Source of the DNA: a virus
IMG/VR virus record: IMGVR_UViG_3300034121_000940
Span: 57,673-121,672 of that record
Reading direction: 5' to 3' (one strand)
Length of the DNA stretch: 64,000 nucleotides
A program made the translations under genes and the position numbers. How positions within the stretch are numbered: position 1 is the stretch's first letter; every line of letters begins with the position of its first letter. Below are positions 37,776 to 46,942 of the stretch, one piece after another. The notes beneath the pieces are model-generated. The model was not told the DNA's origin. It saw nothing but the letters and a program-made list of their open reading frames with translations, and searched no databases.

Positions 37776-38945
37776 ATGAGCCAAGTTCAATTAAACCTAG
37801 ATGAGTTAAAAGATTTCGTAAAGTATATGGTTACTAATAACCAACATATTCAAGCTAACGGTAAAGTTCCTGTAGCAGTGAATATAGAAGGTGATGCAGG
37901 TTTGGGTAAAACTTCATCAGTAAAACAGTTAGCTGCAGAGCTTAACATGGATATTATCAGATTAAATTTAGCAGAGTTTGAGGAATTGGGTGACTTAGTA
38001 GGTTTTCCCGTTAAAGAATTTGAGATTGCAAATGCAGAAGGTAAAACTACCTGGATTAATGAGCATCAGATTGATGCAGCAATGAAGAAAGGTTACAAAG
38101 TAATTAATAAGAGAATGGCTCATGCAGCTCCTGAATGGATTCAAGGTAGAGGTGAAGGTGGTTTCTTAATCTTAGATGACTATACCAGAGCTGACCATAG
38201 ATTTATGCAAGCTACCATGACTTTGATTGATGAGCAAGCATATGCTTCTTGGAAATTACCTAAGAACTGGCATATTTTATTGACTACCAATCCAGATAAT
38301 GGTGATTATAATGTAACTTCATTAGATATTGCTCAAAAGACTAGATTTATTTCTACAGAAGTAAAATTTGATGTTAATATCTGGGCTAAGTGGGCAGAGA
38401 AAGCTAGTATTGACAGTAGATGTATTAACTTCTTATTGATGAATCCAGAATTAGTTTCTCAAAGAATTAATCCAAGGATGATTACTACTTTCTTTAACTC
38501 TATTAGTTCTATCCAAGATTTTGCTAAGAACTTACCAATCATCCAAATGATTGGTGAAGGTTCTGTTGGTAATGATTTTGCTTCTATGTTTACTATGTTT
38601 ATCAATAACAAACTAGATAAAATCATTGGTCCAAAAGATATCTTTGAGAAAGATGAGCAGTATGTGTTAAATACACTTAAAGCTGCTGTAGGAGATGGTG
38701 AAGATTTCCGAGCTGATTTATCTAGTGTAATTGCAACAAGGGTTGTCAACTATGGTTTAACTTTTGCTGAGAAGAATACTGTGTCTCAACCAATGGTTCA
38801 AAGATTAATTAAACTTACTACTGAGTGTGATTCTTTTACTGATGACTTGAGATATTATATTATCAAGGAATTAATCAATGGTAACAAAGTTAAATTTGCT
38901 CCATTAATGATGAATGCTAATGTAGTAAAGATGTCAGTAAAATAA
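37776..38945 (+). CDS. MoxR-type AAA+ ATPase
   Basis: A 389-aa protein. Walker A GDAGLGKTS (near residue 41), FEELGDLVGFPVKE, Walker B FLILDDYTRADHRFMQAT, sensor 1 TTNPDNGDYNV, and a sensor-2-like RINPRM. The layout fits the MoxR/RavA clan, which remodels proteins or loads metals and pairs with VWA proteins. It follows the VWA gene by 17 nt, so the two form a two-gene module. The phage role is unknown. Confidence 0.85.
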   Translation: MSQVQLNLDELKDFVKYMVTNNQHIQANGKVPVAVNIEGDAGLGKTSSVKQLAAELNMDIIRLNLAEFEELGDLVGFPVKEFEIANAEGKTTWINEHQIDAAMKKGYKVINKRMAHAAPEWIQGRGEGGFLILDDYTRADHRFMQATMTLIDEQAYASWKLPKNWHILLTTNPDNGDYNVTSLDIAQKTRFISTEVKFDVNIWAKWAEKASIDSRCINFLLMNPELVSQRINPRMITTFFNSISSIQDFAKNLPIIQMIGEGSVGNDFASMFTMFINNKLDKIIGPKDIFEKDEQYVLNTLKAAVGDGEDFRADLSSVIATRVVNYGLTFAEKNTVSQPMVQRLIKLTTECDSFTDDLRYYIIKELINGNKVKFAPLMMNANVVKMSVK

Positions 38946-38995
38946 ACAGGACTAACCAGTTCCCTGTAAACACAACTAACTTAATTATTAACTAT

Positions 38996-39025
38996 GATAG
39001 GGGTGGATTACATCCCTATCTTTTT
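38996..39025 (+). terminator. intrinsic terminator
   Basis: GATAGGG and CCCTATC arms (38996-39002 and 39014-39020) followed by TTTTT. Ends the VWA-MoxR operon. Confidence 0.8.
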
Positions 39026-39036
39026 ATGTTTAAAAA

Positions 39037-40377
39037 ATGAAAGCAAATATTTATATAGAAATAGATAATAGTGGTAACTTAACTACTAAACTTAAACACT
39101 TTGTCAATAGTGCAAAACCATTGTTTAATATTCAAGATATAGATTTTCAACCAAAGAAAGGTGATAAAATGTATATTTTACCAGGTGTTAACATCCCTAG
39201 AGTAAAAGTAAAACAGTTTAATGAAGAAAATGGTACTAAGACTATTAGAGATTTGAAAACTGCAGATTATATCTTTGGTTCTGATAGAACACAGAATGAG
39301 TATTTTGATGCAAGAGGTAATCATTGGATTTACAAGATGCCTGCATCTGATATTGAGCAGTTGATGGTTTATTTTACAAGTGAATTAGGGTGTGATCCAA
39401 CTGATGTAGCAGATTTAAGAGACATAATTGAAGCTCACAAAACAGTTGAAGAAAATTTAGAAATTTACTACAACTATACAACCATGAATAATTTAAGAGA
39501 TGTCAAAAATAGGCGTAATCTTAAAATTCATGAAAACTATGATGACTCAAATACTTATCATATGATTGATCCTGAGTTTCTTGAAGAAGTTGAAATGTTA
39601 GAAACTTTAACAATTTATAATGTTAATGCTCTGATAAATGCCGTTAATTGTAAGAATGTGACAATTGATTATGAGATGTTTGGTCAGTTAAAAAACATGT
39701 TTGAAAGTAATGACATAGATAATCATGTCTTAGCAATGGAGATCATGGCTAACTCAAATATTATTGAAAGTTTACTTTTCATTGAAATGCTGTTTAAAGA
39801 ACATAGTTATCAGATGTATGGCAGTCACACAAGAAACCATGTAAACTTTAAAAGTTTATGTAACACAATTGGTAAAGATAGCTATAGATTTGTAACAGGT
39901 ATTGATGATGTAGTTAAATCTTTGAGAACATTTAATGTACTTACAGCTGATAAATTAGATATCTTAATGAAGCATTATCATGAAGAAATCATGAGAAATG
40001 GTGATTCTACATTCTTTAAAGTTAAGACTATTACTGTTGCAGATAATGTGCATGAGATTCTAAATCAGAACTATACATATACTGTTAAAGATGATTATCA
40101 ACCTATAGCTCAAGATGAAGAAGAAGTTGTTGTAGAAGAAGTTTTAGAAGAAGAGCTTGTTGAAGCTGTAAACACTGAAAGTTTAAACATAGAAAGTGTA
40201 GAAGAAGAACCATCTTTTGAATTATCAGATGTAAATGTAGTTGAAGAACCGGTTACTGAAACAGTTGAAGAAGTGGTAGAAGAACCTCAAGATGTTGTTG
40301 AGACTATTCAAGAAGAAGTTATTGTTGAACCTAATAAAGAAGAAGAAAGTGGAGACACAGAAATTGATTGGTTCTAA
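39037..40377 (+). CDS. unknown protein with long acidic tail
   Basis: A 446-aa protein. The first 350 residues form one or more alpha/beta domains (GDKMYILPGVNIPRVKVKQF, SDRTQNEYFDARGNHWIY), including the S-x-D-x-x-N pattern MFESNDIDNHVLAMEI. The last 90 residues are Glu/Val-rich and end GDTEIDWF, like SSB-type interaction tails. It precedes a PD-(D/E)XK nuclease with which it overlaps. A recombination or replication scaffold is inferred. Function unknown. Confidence 0.65.
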   Translation: MKANIYIEIDNSGNLTTKLKHFVNSAKPLFNIQDIDFQPKKGDKMYILPGVNIPRVKVKQFNEENGTKTIRDLKTADYIFGSDRTQNEYFDARGNHWIYKMPASDIEQLMVYFTSELGCDPTDVADLRDIIEAHKTVEENLEIYYNYTTMNNLRDVKNRRNLKIHENYDDSNTYHMIDPEFLEEVEMLETLTIYNVNALINAVNCKNVTIDYEMFGQLKNMFESNDIDNHVLAMEIMANSNIIESLLFIEMLFKEHSYQMYGSHTRNHVNFKSLCNTIGKDSYRFVTGIDDVVKSLRTFNVLTADKLDILMKHYHEEIMRNGDSTFFKVKTITVADNVHEILNQNYTYTVKDDYQPIAQDEEEVVVEEVLEEELVEAVNTESLNIESVEEEPSFELSDVNVVEEPVTETVEEVVEEPQDVVETIQEEVIVEPNKEEESGDTEIDWF

Positions 40378-41371
40378 TGAAGAGTTAGAGCAGTTCTATA
40401 AGAAGAAGTTTTACTTCAGTTATAGTGGAATTAATAAGTTATTATATTCCCCGGTGGTATTTTACAACCATTATGTTCTTAATCAAAGAGAGGACTCTAC
40501 AGACGCGCACCTTGTTGCAGGGCGCGTTCTGCATTGTCTACTATTTGAAGAAGAAAAATTTGATGAGCAATTCTTAGAGCTACCAGGTAAGATGCCTACA
40601 GATAACCAAAGAAAAATCATCAGTGATTTATTTAAGATTCATTTGTCAATAGGTAATAATTCATTATCTTTGGAAGACTACTCCTATGATATTCTCACAT
40701 TACTTCTCACAGCTAATCTTTACCAATCTCTTAAAACAGATAAGCAAAGACTTGACAAGATTCTTACAGAAGAAAACAAGACTTATTTTGAATTCTTGAA
40801 AAACAGTGTTGGTAAAACAGTTGTAGATCAAGAGACTCTGAGTGGCTGCAGAGTTCAGATTGAAATTCTAAGAAGTAATAAAGATGTTAGAGCTTTATTA
40901 CAATTAGATAGAAAACCTGAAGATAATCATCTTGTTGTAGAAAGTGAGTTGCATTTAGCGTATGACAACCCTAAATTAAGCTTTGGTCTTCATGGAGTTC
41001 TTGATCATGTAGTTGTAGATTCTGAATCTAAGACTATATTCATCAATGATCTCAAGACAACATCAAAAGCAATCCAAGATTTTCCAGAGACTGTAGAATA
41101 TTATAAGTATTGGATGCAAGCCGTTATTTATACTATTCTTGCAAATAACAAATATCTTGCTGACAAAGAGGATAAGTTTGATTGGAAGTTCCAAGTAACA
41201 TTTATTGTTATTGACAAGTATAATCTAGTGTATCCATTCCAAGTTAGCCAAGAAACCTTAGAGAAATGGAAGGAGTCTTTTAATGAAATAGTGAAAACTA
41301 TTAAGTGGCACTATGATAATAAAAGATATGACCTACCATACTCATTAGTTGTTAATAATGTAAAATTGTAG
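40349..41371 (+). CDS. PD-(D/E)XK exonuclease, RecB/Cas4-like
   Basis: About 340 aa. FSYSGINKLLYSPVVFYNHY and VAGRVLHCLLFEEEKFDE are the two N-terminal helices of phage exonucleases of this clan. Then come GLHGVLDHVVVDSE, IFINDLKTTSKA (Asp-x-Lys) and the YYKYWMQAVIYTIL helix, which complete the active site. The start is uncertain: no in-frame ATG lies outside the upstream gene. GTG 40349 or TTG 40364 is possible, otherwise an upstream ATG at 40292. It probably resects DNA ends for Sak4-type recombination. Confidence 0.8.
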   Translation: METQKLIGSNEELEQFYKKKFYFSYSGINKLLYSPVVFYNHYVLNQREDSTDAHLVAGRVLHCLLFEEEKFDEQFLELPGKMPTDNQRKIISDLFKIHLSIGNNSLSLEDYSYDILTLLLTANLYQSLKTDKQRLDKILTEENKTYFEFLKNSVGKTVVDQETLSGCRVQIEILRSNKDVRALLQLDRKPEDNHLVVESELHLAYDNPKLSFGLHGVLDHVVVDSESKTIFINDLKTTSKAIQDFPETVEYYKYWMQAVIYTILANNKYLADKEDKFDWKFQVTFIVIDKYNLVYPFQVSQETLEKWKESFNEIVKTIKWHYDNKRYDLPYSLVVNNVKL

Positions 41372-41376
41372 GTATT

Positions 41377-42015
41377 ATGGCTTTAAATTCAGTGTATAGG
41401 AAATATTTCCAAAAATCCCAAGTGTTTTTATATCCGCTCTTGGGAATTAAAAGAGGTGCAGCTTATGTTCCTAAATCAACTTATGTTGCTTGGGAAGATA
41501 ATGATGTTACCTCTGAGGATATGAAACTTGTATGTGTATATGAGAATGATGGATCAAATACATTTGATGTATTTGTGAAAACAGTGTTGCTTAAACATTC
41601 TAGATTATTTGGATATGTTAAAGCTGACTCAAAAACTAGTGTATTCACATTTGAGTTTTCTGATTTGGTAGCTGATTGGGACCATTTTTTAAATGGTAAG
41701 TATAGTAAAATGAATCTGAATTTAAAGGAAAAAATTCTAAACTTTTTTGATCCACAGACAGGTAACTTTCAATATGTAAAAAGCTATTTATACCCTGATA
41801 AGTATTATGGTGCTTATGCAGAATTGTTAGCTACTGATGTGGAAATATTAAAATCTGTAGGTGAGTTATGTAGCAAACCTGATTTGGAACAAGAAATGTT
41901 ACAATTAGAGATTGCTAATTTAGGGTCTATAGAAGAAAGTACAGTAAATTTGTTAAATAATAAAATAAATACCTATGAAAAACACAATGATGATTGTCCA
42001 AGCAACTTGGAATGA
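41377..42015 (+). CDS. conserved replication-module protein, unknown
   Basis: A 212-aa protein. The N-terminus, YRKYFQKSQVFLYPLLGIKR, is a marked opening, followed by VPKSTYVAW and several beta strands. The C-terminal third is helical. It lies between two recombination/replication genes and overlaps the next by 41 nt. No known domain. Confidence 0.65.
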   Translation: MALNSVYRKYFQKSQVFLYPLLGIKRGAAYVPKSTYVAWEDNDVTSEDMKLVCVYENDGSNTFDVFVKTVLLKHSRLFGYVKADSKTSVFTFEFSDLVADWDHFLNGKYSKMNLNLKEKILNFFDPQTGNFQYVKSYLYPDKYYGAYAELLATDVEILKSVGELCSKPDLEQEMLQLEIANLGSIEESTVNLLNNKINTYEKHNDDCPSNLE

Positions 42016-42367
42016 AACACAAACTTTTAGATTAATTCCAATTTCAACAGAATGTCCTTATGTTGAATGTATTTTTGATCCAGCTACAAAAGTGTTTGTA
42101 ATTATATCAAAAATTACTAAACAAAGTTTACACATGTTACCTAAAATGGATGAGAATGGTGATCCAATAGCATGTAAAACTAGAAGACCTAATGGTAGAA
42201 ACTTCAAAGAAGAGAGAAACAAAATTGAAGTTTTTCAAGAGTATTATGTTGAAGATAGAATTGCTATTGAAGATTTAATCAATCTTTTTGCAATCAATGC
42301 TTCTACATTTGATTACAAAGCATTCTTAGAAAAAGTTGAAGAAGCAGTTGTATCTGAAGCAAACTAA
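41975..42367 (+). CDS. conserved phage protein, unknown
   Basis: A 130-aa protein with beta-rich PYVECIFDPATKVFVII and TRRPNGRNFKEERNKIEVFQ, then EYYVEDRIAIEDLINLFAIN. The first ATG overlaps the previous gene; ATGs four and five codons later are equally possible. It ends at a terminator. Function unknown. Confidence 0.65.
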   Translation: MKNTMMIVQATWNETQTFRLIPISTECPYVECIFDPATKVFVIISKITKQSLHMLPKMDENGDPIACKTRRPNGRNFKEERNKIEVFQEYYVEDRIAIEDLINLFAINASTFDYKAFLEKVEEAVVSEAN

Positions 42368-42375
42368 TGACTAAT

Positions 42376-42409
42376 ACACAGAGTGTCATTAGTGATGCTC
42401 TGTGTTTTT
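42376..42409 (+). terminator. intrinsic terminator
   Basis: ACACAGAG and CTCTGTGT arms (42376-42383 and 42398-42405) with an inner stem, then TTTTA. Confidence 0.8.
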
Positions 42410-42444
42410 AACTAAATGGGGAAACAGCTTAACTGAATATTTTT

Positions 42445-42639
42445 ATGGATTTAAAAAGTAAAGAATACCTGTTACATGAGTTTCCAGTTGGAAAACATAA
42501 AGGTGAAAGAATAAGTGAATGTAGAAGTCTAAATTATTTAGAGTGGATGTTTGAAACACTTAAACTAGATGATACTACAAGACAAGTAATAGGTCTTAGA
42601 ATTTATCAGTTATCAAATCCTAATGCACAAAGAAGATGA
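42445..42639 (+). CDS. DUF3820-like small protein
   Basis: A 64-aa protein. FPVGKHKGERISECRSLNYL and EWMF follow the DUF3820 pattern (FGKHKG ... P-x-x-YL-x-W), a small fold found alone or fused to exonucleases. It overlaps the polymerase gene by 4 nt, which suggests a link to DNA replication. Confidence 0.7.
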   Translation: MDLKSKEYLLHEFPVGKHKGERISECRSLNYLEWMFETLKLDDTTRQVIGLRIYQLSNPNAQRR

Positions 42640-44035
42640 GGACCAATTATGTAATGGACTACGAGACTTTAAAGAATTGTTTTGTGGCTGTGTATGAGGA
42701 TGTTAAGTCTGACAATAAAGAAATATTTGTGTGTCATGAATCCAGAAATGATATCTTTGATTTAATAACATTTTTAGAACACAATATTGCCTATAATGAA
42801 TGGCATATAAGCTTTAATGGCTTAGCTTTTGATGCTCAAATAACTCAGCATATTCTTAAAAATAAGCAGATGTTACTTGCAAGCAATGGAGACAAGATAG
42901 CAAGATTTCTTTATTACAAAGCACAAGATGTAATTAATAGACAAAACAATGGTGAGTTTGCAGAGTTTAAACCCAAAGACATCAAGATTAGTCAGATTGA
43001 TTTGTTTAAACTTAATCACTGGGATAATCCAGCTAAAAGAAGTTCATTGAAGTGGATTCAGTATACAATGGATTGGACCAACATAGTTGACATGCCTATT
43101 CATCATACTAAGGAAATTACTGCGGATGAAATTGACATGGTTATTAGTTACTGTATTAATGATGTCAAGTCTACTAAAGCTATTCTGATGTTATCTAAGA
43201 GTCAGATTGATCTCCGGAAAAATCTAACTATGGAGTATAACATAGATTTATTCAGTGCATCTGAGCCTAGAATTTCTAAAGAATTGTTCCTGCATTTCTT
43301 GAGTGAGAAAACTGGATACAAGAAATGGGACCTTAAACAACTAAGAACTTATAGAACTCAGATTAAGTTTGAAGATATAATTCTACCTTATGTAAGTTTT
43401 GAGACTGCAACATTTCAAAATCTACTAAAGAAGTTTAAGGAGATTGTTTTGAACCCTACACATACTAAAGGAGGCTTTAAGTATTCCGTCCAGTATAAGG
43501 GTGTGAAAACAGATTTTGGTCTGGGTGGTGTGCATGGTGCTAAAACAAGTGGAGTATATGAATCAGATGATGAGATGGTAATCATGTCTTCAGATGTTGT
43601 CAGCTACTATCCAAACTTGGCTATTAGAAATAAGTGGGCTCCATACCATCTTCCTAAAGCAGAATTCTGTGAGCTGTATGAATGGTTCTTTGATGAGAGA
43701 AAAAAGATAAGCAAAAAGGACCCAAAAAACTATGTATATAAGATCATCTTAAATTCAACTTATGGTTTGAGTAATGATGAGAATAGTTTCTTGTATGATC
43801 CTGAGTTTACTATGAGAATTACTGTAAATGGTCAGCTTAGTCTAATGATGCTGTATGAGATGATTTGTGAAGAAATTCCAGATGTCATCCCATTAATGCA
43901 AAATACAGATGGTCTAGAGACAATGATTCCTAGAAAGTATTATGATAAGTATATGGAAATATGCGAGAGATGGCAGGATATAACTAATTTGCAGCTAGAG
44001 CATGATACATATAGTAAAGTAGTGCTTGGTGACGT
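42636..44035 (+). CDS. family B DNA polymerase, exon 1
   Basis: The first 466 codons of a ~661-aa enzyme. The exonuclease domain shows YVMDYETLKN (Exo I), FNGLAFDAQ (Exo II) and YCINDVKSTK (Exo III). The polymerase domain shows SSDVVSYYPN (motif A, ~317), IILNSTYGLS (motif B, ~369) and MQNTDGLE (motif C, ~420, replacing the usual YxDTDS). The short length resembles protein-primed or compact phage enzymes. Splicing at 44035/45003 rebuilds GDVNNYIAI in frame. Confidence 0.9.
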
Positions 44036-45002
44036 TAATATTAGCGTCTTAACCTTGTGAATTGCTGGAATATCCTAAAGCTTTATAAACTACAACATGG
44101 CTTGAAAAGGCGGGTGTGAATGTTAAAAATTATAAAGATGTCTAATGGACAATCAGCAGCCAAGACCCTTTAAAATGGGTAAGGTTCAGAGACTATCGAA
44201 ACTACAGTAATGTTAACTGGAAAGGAGTAGAGTACACTTAAATGTGGAAGTGCAAGGCAATTATTAATCTTTTGTTTGGTTATAACAATTATATTGCATA
44301 TATTGCAGTATGAAAGCAAACAAAAATCATAAAAGGTGTGGTATTTATTGTATTAAAAACACTATAAACAATAAAGTTTATATTGGAAAATCAATAGATA
44401 TCTACAGAAGAATTAAAGAGCACATAAATATGTTAAACTTAAAGCGTAAAGATGAAAATGCTCATCTTACAAATGCTTGGCATAAATATGGAGCTGATTC
44501 TTTTGAATATAGTGTATTAGAATATTTAGAAGCAGATGAAAAAAATGTTGCTATAAGAGAATTACATTGGATGAAACAGTTCAATGCTCTTAATAAGGAA
44601 TATGGGTATAATTTAAGAAGTGATTCAGATTCAAAAATGATAGTTCATTTAGATACAAGTACTAAAATATCCAACAGGCTTAAAGCTGAATGGAAAGCTG
44701 GTATTAGAGATGGACATAGTGCAAAATTAAAAAGTTCTTGGAAACAAGACACTAATAGAAAAACAGCACAATCAGCATTGTTATCAAAAACACTTACTAA
44801 ATATGCTTATGAGTTATACAATTTAGAACAAGTTTATATTAAAACTTGTACTTATCAAGAACTTATTGAGTTAAGTCTTAAAAACTGTATTGCTACATTC
44901 TGTAGAAAAAAACTTGATTACATAAAATTTAAAGCCTATTATATTAAAAAGATTAAAATTGAAGATATAGTCCAAACTAATTAGAAATAATTAGATAAGA
45001 AG
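44036..45002 (+). mobile_element. group I intron with GIY-YIG homing endonuclease
   Basis: A 967-nt intron in the polymerase gene. P1 can form between exon GACGT and intron GCGTC with the splice-site T-G wobble. GAATTGCTGGAATATCC (P), GACAATCAGCAGCCAAG (Q), GGTTCAGAGACTATCG (R) and GAAGATATAGTCC (S) are all present. The ORF lies between R and S (P8 region). The intron ends in G 45002. Splicing joins ...GGTGACGT to TAATAATTAC. Confidence 0.92.
44310..44984 (+). CDS. GIY-YIG homing endonuclease (intron-encoded)
   Basis: A 224-aa protein. GIYCIKNTINNKVYIGKS is the GIY-YIG core with a following IYRRIKEHI (catalytic Arg). NAWHKYGADSFEYSVLEYLE and a Glu in the helix complete the nuclease. The C-terminal half is basic and probably binds the target site, as in I-TevI. 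It mobilises the intron in the polymerase gene. Confidence 0.92.
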   Translation: MKANKNHKRCGIYCIKNTINNKVYIGKSIDIYRRIKEHINMLNLKRKDENAHLTNAWHKYGADSFEYSVLEYLEADEKNVAIRELHWMKQFNALNKEYGYNLRSDSDSKMIVHLDTSTKISNRLKAEWKAGIRDGHSAKLKSSWKQDTNRKTAQSALLSKTLTKYAYELYNLEQVYIKTCTYQELIELSLKNCIATFCRKKLDYIKFKAYYIKKIKIEDIVQTN

Positions 45003-45588
45003 TAATAATTACATTGCTATTACTGAGAGAAAGAAAGTAGACAAAGAAGTCTATGATGAACTCAAGAAAAAAGTTCCATATGATGTTTATGAAGAAATTG
45101 ATGGAGAATATTTCTTCAAAGCAACTAAGTCAAAAGGCCGGTTTGAGTTTGCTAATCTAGCATTACACAAAAACAAAAGCTTCTTGATTATTCCAAAGGC
45201 TGTATTTATGTATTTTGTACATGGAATAAAACCTGAAGAGTATCTTCTTACTGAGAAGAACATATTTGATTACTGCGGTGGTGTAAAAATTAAAGGGAAT
45301 TGGGAATTTGTAGAACATCATGTAGATGATGGTATATATGCAAAAGACAAATTACAAGATACATTGAGGTATTATATCTCTAAGACCGGTAGTAAAGTAA
45401 TCAAACAAAACAGAGGAGACAACCGTGAGATTCAGATAGAAGCTGGACGCTGGTTGCAAACAGTTTATGTAAAACATGTAGAAAAGCCATTTGATGATTA
45501 TGGTATCAATCTGAGTTATTACTTAGATAAGATTTATAAAGAGGTTGAATCTCTTGAGCCAGTAGTAAATCAATTAAAATTATTTTGA
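45003..45588 (+). CDS. family B DNA polymerase, exon 2
   Basis: The last ~195 residues, beginning NNYIAITERKKVD after splicing. The segment GDVNNYIAI follows motif C in this family and is the palm end, so the intron sits in a conserved place. The thumb and C-terminal region end EPVVNQLKLF. Without splicing the downstream frame has no proper start before 45181. Confidence 0.88.
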
Positions 45589-45589
45589 C

Positions 45590-46744
45590 ATGCCAAAAAG
45601 AATTAGCGAGTGTAGCAAAGCACATTTAATTAATGTGCCGCTACCACAACACGGATCAACTTATACAGTAATCAGCCACCAATTTGTGATTGATTATGTT
45701 CACCAAGCTTTAGCAACGGCAGGGTTTGTTATTTTACATGAAGAATACAGATGTACAGCAGATGGTCAAATAGCTCAAGGTATTCATAAGTTATCTTATA
45801 ATAATGACCCTGAGTTATCAATGATGTTTGCTTGGACTAATAGCTACAACAAACAGATTAAATTTAAATGTATTGTTGGTGCTTACATTGAAACTAGCAG
45901 CACTGTGATGGTATCCGGTGACATGGGAGTTTGGATTAGAAAACATATGGGTACTGCAGACACTGAGACTAAAGATACAATTGATGAGCAGATTCAAAAT
46001 GCACATCAATATTATGCTCAACTGTTGTCCGATAAGAATGAAATGGTTGACAAGACCCTGGACAAAAGAAAAAAGGCTCAGCTTTTAGGTATTTTGTTTG
46101 CTGAGTATGGAGTGTTAACTACAGAGCAAGCTAGTATTGTAAAGAACTTTATTGATAGACCAATGAAAAACTTTACAAATCCTGATAGCTTATGGACTTT
46201 CTATAATGCAGTTACTATTGCTTTACAACAGTCACATCCTAGAACTTGGATGGAGGACCAAAGAGTGTTACACTATTTTATAGATAGTATCTACAAGTTT
46301 CCTAAACAAGTTTACACAGCTCCAGTAGTTGCTGTTGAACCTGTAGAAGATGTAGTAGAAGAAACAGTTACTCCAGAAGCCTCTGAAGAAATTCCGGATC
46401 CTAATCAAATAAACATCTTTGATGTTATTGAAGAGGAAGAAATGGCTGTTTGTCCTTCACCAGCTGAAGTTATTGAAGAACCAGAAGTAGAAAGTGAGTT
46501 TGCTGCTGAAGACAATATTGATGATGTGATTCAATATACAGACCCTGCGGGAAATACATTTGAAGCACCTGTAGTGGACACACCTGTTTCTATAGAAGAA
46601 ACAAAAACTGAAAAATTATCACTTGATGATATTTTGATAAGATTACCAAATGAAGAGAAAGCTAAAGAAGAACCAGATTTTTCATTAGACTTTACACCTT
46701 CAGATGAAGAAGAAGATTCTGATTTCATACCTGATTTGTTTTAA
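45590..46744 (+). CDS. DUF932-like protein with acidic tail
   Basis: A 384-aa protein. The N-terminal 240 residues (YTVISHQFVIDYVHQALATA, DGQIAQGIHKL, AWTNSYNKQIKFKCIVGAYI, RKHMGTAD, LWTFYNAVTIALQQ) match the order of the DUF932 plasmid/phage family, which is uncharacterised. The last 120 residues are acidic and end DFIPDLF, similar to other acidic tails in this arm. One nt separates it from the polymerase stop. Confidence 0.65.
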   Translation: MPKRISECSKAHLINVPLPQHGSTYTVISHQFVIDYVHQALATAGFVILHEEYRCTADGQIAQGIHKLSYNNDPELSMMFAWTNSYNKQIKFKCIVGAYIETSSTVMVSGDMGVWIRKHMGTADTETKDTIDEQIQNAHQYYAQLLSDKNEMVDKTLDKRKKAQLLGILFAEYGVLTTEQASIVKNFIDRPMKNFTNPDSLWTFYNAVTIALQQSHPRTWMEDQRVLHYFIDSIYKFPKQVYTAPVVAVEPVEDVVEETVTPEASEEIPDPNQINIFDVIEEEEMAVCPSPAEVIEEPEVESEFAAEDNIDDVIQYTDPAGNTFEAPVVDTPVSIEETKTEKLSLDDILIRLPNEEKAKEEPDFSLDFTPSDEEEDSDFIPDLF

Positions 46745-46763
46745 TTGTTTAATTTATTTTTTT

Positions 46764-46791
46764 AAGAGGCGGGAAACTGCCTCTTTTTTTA
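46764..46791 (+). terminator. intrinsic terminator
   Basis: AAGAGGC-GGGAAACT-GCCTCTT followed by a T-run. Ends the polymerase operon. Confidence 0.9.
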
Positions 46792-46801
46792 TCTTTGCAA
46801 A

Positions 46802-46942
46802 ATGAAATTTTTAATGATTATACTAGTGCTAACTTCATGTGCTACCATGAGCGAACATGAGTGGAAAATGAAGCAAATGCATAAACAGGATAAAAAGATG
46901 ATGAAAAAAGTACAGAGAGCTATAAAGCATAGTACAAAGTAG
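46802..46942 (+). CDS. very small lipoprotein
   Basis: A 46-aa frame, MKFLMIILVLTSCATMSEHE..., with a hydrophobic signal and lipobox LTSC, so Cys13 would be lipidated. The mature part is a basic helix. It abuts the next ATG with no gap. Size and topology fit an o-spanin or a superinfection-exclusion lipoprotein; which is unknown. Confidence 0.65.
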   Translation: MKFLMIILVLTSCATMSEHEWKMKQMHKQDKKMMKKVQRAIKHSTK

